DNA of 6,956 bases from VFJZ01 sp038321545. Lineage in GTDB: Bacteria > Actinomycetota > Thermoleophilia > Gaiellales > F1-60-MAGs149. A program made the translations under genes and the position numbers. Of the stretch, positions 1 through 5,761 are shown in pieces. The stretch covers positions 1-6,956 of the forward strand of contig JBBQFB010000206.1 in the NCBI GenBank assembly GCA_038321545.1, written 5' to 3'. The number at the start of each line of letters is the position of its first letter. Within the stretch, counting starts at the first letter, position 1. The notes below the pieces were generated by a model. The model was not told where the DNA came from. It worked only from the letters and a program-made list of their open reading frames with translations, and did not search any database.

Positions 1-84
1 GAGGCGCGCCGCAAGCGGCGTGGCCGCCGTGGCGGCCGCGGTCGGCGTCCGGGCGGCCAGGCCGCCACAGCCTCAGCCGACTAG
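1..84 (+). CDS. C-terminal end of an unidentified protein with an Arg/Gly-rich basic tail (partial)
   Basis: Reading frame 1 is open from the left edge to a TAG at 82-84 and gives 27 residues. They begin with a strongly basic stretch made almost only of Arg, Lys and Gly (about residues 1-19, RRKRRGRRGGRGRR in the core) and end in a neutral Ala/Thr/Ser tail. Third codon positions are mostly G or C, as in the other genes here. Tails of this kind are common at the C-terminus of DEAD-box RNA helicases and other RNA-binding proteins, where they help to hold RNA, but the catalytic part lies outside the window and the family cannot be named. The gene would converge on the P-type ATPase, with 49 bp between the two stop codons. 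The other frames of this stretch give no better candidate. Low complexity and short length limit confidence. Confidence 0.5.
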   Translation, partial: EARRKRRGRRGGRGRRPGGQAATASAD

Positions 85-116
85 CAGCGTCGCTGCCCGT
101 GACGGGTTCTGCACGA

Positions 117-135
117 GACGTTGCACCGCAGCGTC
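117..135 (+). terminator. Possible hairpin in the convergent gap
   Basis: GACGTTGC (117-124) and GCAGCGTC (128-135) can pair as an 8-bp stem with one G-U wobble and an ACC loop on the plus-strand transcript. The 3' arm touches the ATPase stop codon (complement of 134-136). Two smaller inverted repeats lie just upstream: GCAGC/GCTGC at 84-88 and 92-96, and CCCG/CGGG at 96-99 and 103-106. There is no T-run after any of them, so this is not a classical intrinsic terminator. In a very GC-rich genome such stems also arise by chance. On the minus strand the wobble becomes an A-C mismatch, so the hairpin would serve the rightward gene better. Confidence 0.25.
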
Positions 136-2491
136 AGCCGAACAGGCGGCGCGCGACGATCGGGATGCGGAAGCGCAGCAGCCCGAACACGCCGATCGAG
201 AACGCGAACGCGCCCAGCGCGATCAGGATCTCGATCGGCCCCAGCGTCGCGAGCGCGAAGAAGTCGCGGATCGGCTGGATCAGGAACGCCCCGATGAAGG
301 CGGTCAGCATCGCGCCCATCAGGGTGAACACGGCACGGGCGCGCACCTTCGACTCCTGCATCGCCTCGTCCTCGAGCAGCAGCACCAGGTAGAGCCCCGT
401 CAGCACCAGCACGACGAGCGCCACCGTGCGGCCGGTCTCGACGTCCGCCACGGAGCGCGCGAACGCGTACGCGACGAGCACGGCGAGCGCCGAGACCACG
501 CCGCCAGGCACCGAGAACCGCATCAGGTCGCGCGTGAAGTTGCGGCGCGGAGGGCGGCCGGTGGAGGGTGCCAGGGCGAGCACGAACGCCGGCAGGCCGA
601 TCGTGAAGAACGCCGCGAACGACAGGTGCCGCGGCAGCAGCGGGTAGGCGGCACCGGACACGCCGATGGTCAGGATCAGCGTCGCCGCGAACGCCGACTT
701 GACGACGAACAGCTTCGCCACGCGGCGGATGTTGAGCAGGATCCGGCGACCCTCGGCGATGCCCTGCGGGATCGCGCCGAAGTCGTCCTCGACGAGCACG
801 ATGTCCGACACCCCGCGCGCGATCTGCGAGCCCGATCCGAGCGCCACGGAGAGGCGGGCGGCCTTCATCGCCGGCACGTCGTTGACGCCGTCGCCGACCA
901 TCGCGGTGTAGCGGCCGCGGCGTCCGAGCGCCTCGATCAGCGCCTTCTTCTGGTCGGGGCTGACGCGGGCGAAGATGGCGTGGGCGGCCGCGACCTCCTC
1001 GAGCTCCGCCGGGTCGTCGGGCAGGTCGGCGCCGGTGATGGTGCTGATGTCGGGGAACCCGGCGGCGCGCGCCACCGCGGCGACCGTGCCCGGCGCGTCA
1101 CCGGACATGACCTTCAGGTCGACGCCCTCGGCGCGCAGGAACGCGACCACGCCGGTCGCCTCGGGACGCATCCGCTCGCGCAGGATGGCCAGCCCGAGCG
1201 GCGTGAACCCGGGCGGGTCGGCCGGCACCTCTCCGGGGGTGGACACCTGCGGCAGCGACGCCGCCCTGCCGAACACCAGCACGCGGGAGCGCTCGCCCTG
1301 CCTGCGGGACACCTCGGTCTGCAGCGGCCCGGCGCCGAGCGCCTCGGGCGCGCCGAGGATCAGCACCTCGTCGTGGAACGCGGCGCCCGACCACTTCCAC
1401 CGCGACGCGAACGGCACCTCGCCGAGGGTCTCCTCCGGCACGCCGCCGAGCGCGGCCGCGATGGCGTCCGACGTGCCCGACCGGACGCTGCCCGCGGCCG
1501 CCACGCGGGCCAGGATCTGCCGCGCCGCAGGCTCCGGAACGCCCGGCGCGGGGACGACCTCGATCAGCTCGAGCGATCCGTCCGTGAGGGTGCCGGTCTT
1601 GTCGAGGCAGACCGTGTCGACCGATGCCAGCGACTCGATCGCGTTCAGCTGCTGTGCGAGCGCCCCGGCGCGCGCGATCCGCACGGCGCCGGCCGCGAAC
1701 GTGACCGAGGCGAGCAGGACGAGCCCCTCCGGCACGATCGAGATCAGGCCGGCGGTGGCGGTCTGCGCTGCCTCGCGGAAGGCCGTGTCGTGCAGGCGCA
1801 GCGCACCCACCAGGATGATCGCGAGCGGCACCATCGCGACCAGCAGCAGCCGCAGCAGCTTGTTGATCTCGAGCTGCAGCGTGGAGAGGCGCCGCCGGGC
1901 GGTGCGCGCCTCCGCCGTCAGCTTGCTGGCGTACGCGTCGGCCCCGACGGCCGTCACCCGGTAGAGCCCCGCGCCGCCCGCGCAGTAGGCGCCCGACAGC
2001 ACGGTGTCGCCGCGCTCCTTCGGCACCTGGTCGGACTCGCCGGTGAGCATCGACTCGTCCAGCGCGAGGCCGGACGAGGCCGCCACGACGCCGTCGGCGA
2101 CGATCTGGTCGCCCGGCTGCAGCTCGACGATGTCGTCGGGCACGACGTCCTGGGCCAGGATCTCGCGCTCGGCGCCGTCCCGTCGCACCCGCGCCTTCGG
2201 GGCGACCAGCAGGGCGACGCGGTCGAGCTTGCGCTTCGCCGCCAGCTCCTGCCAGATGCCGATCATCGCGTTGGCCGCGATCACGCCCGCGAAGATGGCG
2301 TCGTGCCATGCGCCGGCGATCGCGATCAGCACCAGGAAGCCGAGCGCGATCCCGTTCACGAGCGTGAACACGTTCTCGCGCACGATCCGCTGCACGGTGC
2401 GCGACCCCGTGTCCGGCTCGCGCGGTCCGAGGCGCTCCAGGCGCTCCGCTGCCTCGGCGGAGGTGAGCCCGCGGGTGTCGTCGGACGTCAC
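134..2491 (-). CDS. CtpE-like P-type ATPase, probable calcium transporter
   Basis: The product has 785 residues and the full set of P-type ATPase signatures. The actuator-domain TGES is at 150-153, PEGL in the fourth membrane helix at 254-257, and the phosphorylation motif DKTGT at 297-301 with Asp297 as the phospho-acceptor. KWSG in the nucleotide-binding domain is at 366-369, MSGD at 462-465 and the hinge GDGVND at 533-538. Hydrophobic segments lie near 43-60, 64-82, 211-231, 243-268, 592-612, 622-641, 660-678, 688-706, 719-737 and 751-773, giving ten membrane helices. There is no CPC or N-terminal heavy-metal domain, which argues against a copper or zinc pump. Length, PEGL and the KWSG segment resemble Mycobacterium CtpE, reported as a calcium importer; the ion here is inferred. 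The chosen start is the GTG at 2491. The frame stays open 306 bases further upstream, but that part lies inside the divergent protease gene and looks non-homologous. Confidence 0.93.
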   Translation of the reverse strand: MTSDDTRGLTSAEAAERLERLGPREPDTGSRTVQRIVRENVFTLVNGIALGFLVLIAIAGAWHDAIFAGVIAANAMIGIWQELAAKRKLDRVALLVAPKARVRRDGAEREILAQDVVPDDIVELQPGDQIVADGVVAASSGLALDESMLTGESDQVPKERGDTVLSGAYCAGGAGLYRVTAVGADAYASKLTAEARTARRRLSTLQLEINKLLRLLLVAMVPLAIILVGALRLHDTAFREAAQTATAGLISIVPEGLVLLASVTFAAGAVRIARAGALAQQLNAIESLASVDTVCLDKTGTLTDGSLELIEVVPAPGVPEPAARQILARVAAAGSVRSGTSDAIAAALGGVPEETLGEVPFASRWKWSGAAFHDEVLILGAPEALGAGPLQTEVSRRQGERSRVLVFGRAASLPQVSTPGEVPADPPGFTPLGLAILRERMRPEATGVVAFLRAEGVDLKVMSGDAPGTVAAVARAAGFPDISTITGADLPDDPAELEEVAAAHAIFARVSPDQKKALIEALGRRGRYTAMVGDGVNDVPAMKAARLSVALGSGSQIARGVSDIVLVEDDFGAIPQGIAEGRRILLNIRRVAKLFVVKSAFAATLILTIGVSGAAYPLLPRHLSFAAFFTIGLPAFVLALAPSTGRPPRRNFTRDLMRFSVPGGVVSALAVLVAYAFARSVADVETGRTVALVVLVLTGLYLVLLLEDEAMQESKVRARAVFTLMGAMLTAFIGAFLIQPIRDFFALATLGPIEILIALGAFAFSIGVFGLLRFRIPIVARRLFG

Positions 2492-2498
2492 GGCCGAG

Positions 2499-2504
2499 AT
2501 GGTA
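2499..2504 (-). promoter_or_regulatory. Possible -10 element (TACCAT) for a leaderless ATPase transcript
   Basis: On the minus strand the hexamer TACCAT fits the actinobacterial -10 pattern TAnnnT and ends 7 bases before the GTG start at 2491. Transcription would then begin at or within a base or so of the start codon, giving a leaderless mRNA. This agrees with the absence of any Shine-Dalgarno sequence before that GTG. No TTGACA-like -35 is visible at a 17-bp spacing (GGCGGC is there instead), which is common for leaderless promoters but weakens the call. A TAnnnT match is not rare by chance. Confidence 0.35.
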
Positions 2505-2507
2505 CCC

Positions 2508-2513
2508 GGAGGG
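2508..2513 (+). promoter_or_regulatory. Ribosome binding site GGAGGG of the Lon-like protease gene
   Basis: GGAGGG lies 6 bases before the ATG at 2520, a near-ideal Shine-Dalgarno match and spacing. It decides the start: the next in-frame ATG at 2529 would be 15 bases away, and the upstream open frame back to 2004 has no comparable site and runs antisense to the ATPase. It is the only strong ribosome binding site seen at a gene start in this window. Confidence 0.8.
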
Positions 2514-2519
2514 TCTACG

Positions 2520-4952
2520 ATGCCGCCGATGCTGCCGCCTCTCGCTGACCGCCGGCCCGACCTCGCGGTCGCGCCCGGCGACCTCCGTCTCACCGTCGGC
2601 CCCGAGGCCTTCGCGTTCGCCACCACCGCCGAGCTCGCCGCACCCGGGGTCCTGCTGGGCCAGAAGCGGGCCGTCGAGGCGCTCGAGCTGGGCCTCACGA
2701 TGCGCGCCCGGGGTGCCCACGTGTTCGCCGCGGGGTATCCCGGCACCGGCCGCGGGACGGCCATCTCCGGCCTGCTCGGCCGCATCGCGCCGGCCATGCC
2801 GGTGCCGCCGGACCGGGTCTACGTGACGCGGTTCAGCGCTCCCGACCGGCCCCGGCTGCTGACGCTGCCGCCCGGCACCGGCGCGGTGCTGGCGCGCGAG
2901 ATCGACGAGATGCGCCGGATCCTGCCGAAGCGGCTGCCGCTGCTGCTGGAGGACCGCGAGCTGTCACGTCAGCGCGACGCCCTCGGCAAGCGGTACGGAG
3001 CCGAGGAGGAGCAGGAGGTCGCCGGCCTGCGCCAGCGCGCCGAGGCCGAGGGCTTCGCCCTCGTGCAGATCGATGCCGGACAGCTCTCGCACCCCGAGAT
3101 CGTGCCGTTGAAGGACGGCCAGCCGGTGCCGCTGGAACAGCTGCGCGCCACGCTGTCGGCGGAGGAGTTCGCGGCCAAGGAGGCACGGCTCGAGGCGCTC
3201 GGCGACGAGCTCCGCGAGCTCGGTCGCACGTCGCGCGACCGCCAGCGGCGGTTCGCGGCGGACCTGCGCGAGCTGGTCGCCGCCGCGGCCCGCACGCTGG
3301 CCGACGAGGAGGTGGGGGACGTCGGTCGCAACGTCCCCGACCATGCGATCGCGCCGTTCCTGGACGAGCTGCGCGACGACATCGTCGAGGCCGTGCTCGA
3401 CCTGGCCGACGCCGGCCCCGAGGCACTCGGGCGGCTCGGGCAGCGGCTCGAGCGCTACCGCGTGAACGTGATCGCCGACCGCACTGGACTGTCCGGCGCG
3501 CCGGTCGTCACGGAGCGGTTTCCCGGCCGGCAGAACCTGACCGGATCGATCGACCGCGTCCAGGACGGCCCGATGAGCTTCCGGGCCGACGCCACGACCA
3601 TTCGCGGCGGCGCCATGCTGGCTGCCGACGGCGGGTTCCTGATCGTCCACGCCGTCGAGGTGCTGGAGGTGCCGGGTGCGTGGGTGGCGCTGAAGCGCAC
3701 GCTCGAGACCGGCATGCTCGACATCGGCGCCGCCAGCGCGGGGCTGCTCGGGCTGCCGCGCCTGCTCGAGCCCGACCTGATCGCGGTCGACGTGAAAGTC
3801 GTGATGGTCGGCGAGCGCCAGCACTACGATGCGCTCTGGCACGGCGATCCCGACTTCCGCGCGCTGTTCGGCATCCGCGCCGACTTCTCGTCCGACATGC
3901 CGATGGGCGAGGAGGCGCTGAAGCGGTACGCGAGCGTCGTCGCGGGGCTGACGCAGCGCGAGCACCTGCAGCCGGTCGAGGCCGGCGCGATCGGCGCCCT
4001 GATCGAGGACGGCATCGCCCGCGCCGGGCGCCGTAACCGCGTGTCGACCAGCTTCGGCGAGACGCTGTCGCTGCTCCGCGAGGCTGCCCACGGCGCCGGC
4101 GAGGTGGTCACCCGCGCCGACGTCGAGCGCGCCCTGGCCGCCCGGCAGCGCCGCGAGGGGCTGATGGAGGAGCGCATGCAGCTCATGCTCGAGGAGGGCC
4201 TGGTGATGGTCTCGAGCTCGGGCGAGGCGGTCGGCCGCGTGAACGGGCTGTCCGTCTACGACCTCGGCTACCACGCGTTCGGCAAGCCGACGCGCATCAC
4301 GGCCTCCGCCGCCCCCGGGCAGGTCGGCATCATCAACGTCGAGCGCGAGGCCAAGCTGTCGGGGAACATCTACGACAAGGGCGTGCTGATCATCGCCGGC
4401 TTCATGCGCCGCCGGTACGCCGACCTCGGACCGCTCACGCTGACCGCGAGCCTCGCGTTCGAGCAGTCCTACGCCGGCGTCGATGGCGACTCCGCCTCCA
4501 TCGCGGAGGTGGTCGCGCTGCTGTCGGAGCTGTCGGGCCTGCCGGCCGACGGCGGCCTCGCGATCACCGGGTCGATCAACCAGCACGGCGACGTGCAGCC
4601 GGTCGGTGGGGTCGACCACAAGGTGGCCGGGTTCCACGCGCTGTGCGCCGCGCGCGGGCTGGACGGCAGCCAGGGCATCGTGATGCCGCACCAGAACGTG
4701 CTCGACCTGATGCTGCCGCCGGCGATCGTCGACGACGTGGCGGCCGGCAAGTTCCGCATCTTCGCGGTCGAGCACGTCACGGACGCGCTCGAGATCGCCC
4801 TCGGCATGCCGATCGCGACCGTCGACGAGCGCGTCCGGGCGCGGCTGACGACGTTCGCCGAGGCGCTCCGCAACACCGCGGGCGATCGTCCCCCGAGCGG
4901 CGCCACGGTGACGCCGCCGTCGACGCCGGTGCCCGACCCGCAGGTGCCTTGA
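2520..4952 (+). CDS. Lon-like serine protease, LonC / AAA_32 type (degenerate AAA+ module plus Lon catalytic domain)
   Basis: The product has 810 residues and no signal peptide or membrane segment, so it is probably a cytoplasmic protease. The N-terminal AAA-like region contains GQKRAVEAL (47-55) and a P-loop-like GYPGTGRGT (72-80), where Arg78 stands in place of the P-loop lysine. LPPGTG is at 116-121. A charged helical, probably coiled-coil insertion runs from about 145 to 262. The Walker-B-like segment GGFLIVHA (371-378) has His377 where an acidic residue would be expected. The C-terminal Lon protease domain (about 565-765) has GNIYDKGVLII (615-625), the catalytic serine in GDSAS (Ser658) and the catalytic lysine in GGVDHK (Lys701). 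Their spacing of 43 residues equals that of E. coli Lon (Ser679/Lys722). The last 20 residues are Pro-rich and probably disordered. The architecture matches AAA_32/Lon_C proteins such as Meiothermus LonC, which is reported to degrade unfolded proteins without ATP. It overlaps the HAD gene by 4 bases. Confidence 0.92.
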   Translation: MPPMLPPLADRRPDLAVAPGDLRLTVGPEAFAFATTAELAAPGVLLGQKRAVEALELGLTMRARGAHVFAAGYPGTGRGTAISGLLGRIAPAMPVPPDRVYVTRFSAPDRPRLLTLPPGTGAVLAREIDEMRRILPKRLPLLLEDRELSRQRDALGKRYGAEEEQEVAGLRQRAEAEGFALVQIDAGQLSHPEIVPLKDGQPVPLEQLRATLSAEEFAAKEARLEALGDELRELGRTSRDRQRRFAADLRELVAAAARTLADEEVGDVGRNVPDHAIAPFLDELRDDIVEAVLDLADAGPEALGRLGQRLERYRVNVIADRTGLSGAPVVTERFPGRQNLTGSIDRVQDGPMSFRADATTIRGGAMLAADGGFLIVHAVEVLEVPGAWVALKRTLETGMLDIGAASAGLLGLPRLLEPDLIAVDVKVVMVGERQHYDALWHGDPDFRALFGIRADFSSDMPMGEEALKRYASVVAGLTQREHLQPVEAGAIGALIEDGIARAGRRNRVSTSFGETLSLLREAAHGAGEVVTRADVERALAARQRREGLMEERMQLMLEEGLVMVSSSGEAVGRVNGLSVYDLGYHAFGKPTRITASAAPGQVGIINVEREAKLSGNIYDKGVLIIAGFMRRRYADLGPLTLTASLAFEQSYAGVDGDSASIAEVVALLSELSGLPADGGLAITGSINQHGDVQPVGGVDHKVAGFHALCAARGLDGSQGIVMPHQNVLDLMLPPAIVDDVAAGKFRIFAVEHVTDALEIALGMPIATVDERVRARLTTFAEALRNTAGDRPPSGATVTPPSTPVPDPQVP

Positions 4953-5761
4953 TCAACCGCCTGCCGGCGCTCGTCGCCTCCGACCTGGACGGCACGCTGC
5001 TGCGCACCGACGGCACCATCGCCGACCGTACGCGGCAGGCGATGGCCGACGTCACCGCCGCCGGCTCCTCGGTGATCGCCGCCACCGGTCGTCCGCCGCG
5101 GTGGGTGGAGGGGCTGCACCTCGACCTCGGCGTCGACGCGCTGTGCGTGTGCATGAACGGCGCGATGCTGCTCGACCTCGACACCGGCGAGGTGCTCGCG
5201 CACCTGCCGTTCGACGCAGGGGCGGCGGGTGAGATCGCGTTGGCGGTGCGCGCGGCGCTGCCGGGCGTGATCTTCGCCGGGCAGCTCGGCGCGCGCTTCG
5301 CCCGCGAGCCGGAGTGGGTGCCGATGTTCCCGCACGCCTCCGATCTGGTCGCCTCGCTGGACGAGCTCGTCAACGAGACGGTCACGAAGCTGATCGTCCG
5401 GCATCCCGAGCTGACGCTGCCGGAGCTGGCGGAGGCCGTGCGCGCCGTCGCCGGCGACCGCTCGCAGGTCACGTTCTCCGGCATGCGCATCGTCGAGCTG
5501 TCGGCGCCGGGCGTGCACAAGGCGGCCGGCGTCGCGTCGGCCGCGAAGCTGCTCGGGCGCGATCCGGCCGACGTGCTGGCGTTCGGCGACGCGCCGAACG
5601 ACGTCGAGATGCTGGCGGCGGCGGCGTGGGGGGTGGCGATGGGCAACGCGCATCCCGAGGCGGTCGCCGTCGCCGACGAGCAGACGCTCTCGAACGACGA
5701 GGACGGCGTGGCCGTCGTGCTGGAACGACTGCTCCGCGTATCCTCCGATCCATGCACGTAA
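4949..5761 (+). CDS. Cof-type HAD-superfamily phosphatase
   Basis: The product has 270 residues, the usual size of Cof/YbiV-type HAD hydrolases, which dephosphorylate sugar phosphates, nucleotides or cofactor precursors in the cytoplasm. All four HAD motifs are present. Motif I is DLDGT, with nucleophile Asp12 and acid/base Asp14. Motif II is ATGRP with Thr46. Motif III is the lysine in GVHKAAG (Lys191), and motif IV is GDAPND (213-218), which binds magnesium. The region between motifs II and III (about 80-180) is the C2-type cap that sets substrate choice, so the substrate cannot be read from the sequence. The start is the TTG at 4949, which shares bases with the protease stop codon (TTGA). 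It is the only usual start codon in frame close to motif I, and only a poor AGGTG lies before it, so translation is probably coupled to the protease gene. The 3' end overlaps thrS by 10 bases. Confidence 0.88.
   Translation: MINRLPALVASDLDGTLLRTDGTIADRTRQAMADVTAAGSSVIAATGRPPRWVEGLHLDLGVDALCVCMNGAMLLDLDTGEVLAHLPFDAGAAGEIALAVRAALPGVIFAGQLGARFAREPEWVPMFPHASDLVASLDELVNETVTKLIVRHPELTLPELAEAVRAVAGDRSQVTFSGMRIVELSAPGVHKAAGVASAAKLLGRDPADVLAFGDAPNDVEMLAAAAWGVAMGNAHPEAVAVADEQTLSNDEDGVAVVLERLLRVSSDPCT

Noticed and set aside
2004..2519. Upstream extension of the protease frame to 2004
   Set aside because: This part is antisense to the ATPase gene, has no Lon-family features, and the strong GGAGGG site points to the ATG at 2520.
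2492..2797. N-terminal extension of the ATPase to an upstream start at 2797
   Set aside because: The extra 102 residues lie antisense to the first part of the protease gene and are low-complexity Arg/Ser/Pro/Ala sequence. ATPase similarity starts only after the GTG at 2491.
2964..4775. Long minus-strand open frames opposite the protease gene
   Set aside because: Their composition is that of a reverse-read GC-rich gene, with no domain, while the plus strand has a complete family-length protease with catalytic residues.
5600..5751. T-box or other riboswitch leader before thrS
   Set aside because: The thrS start lies inside the HAD gene, leaving no untranslated leader, and no T-box sequence was seen there.
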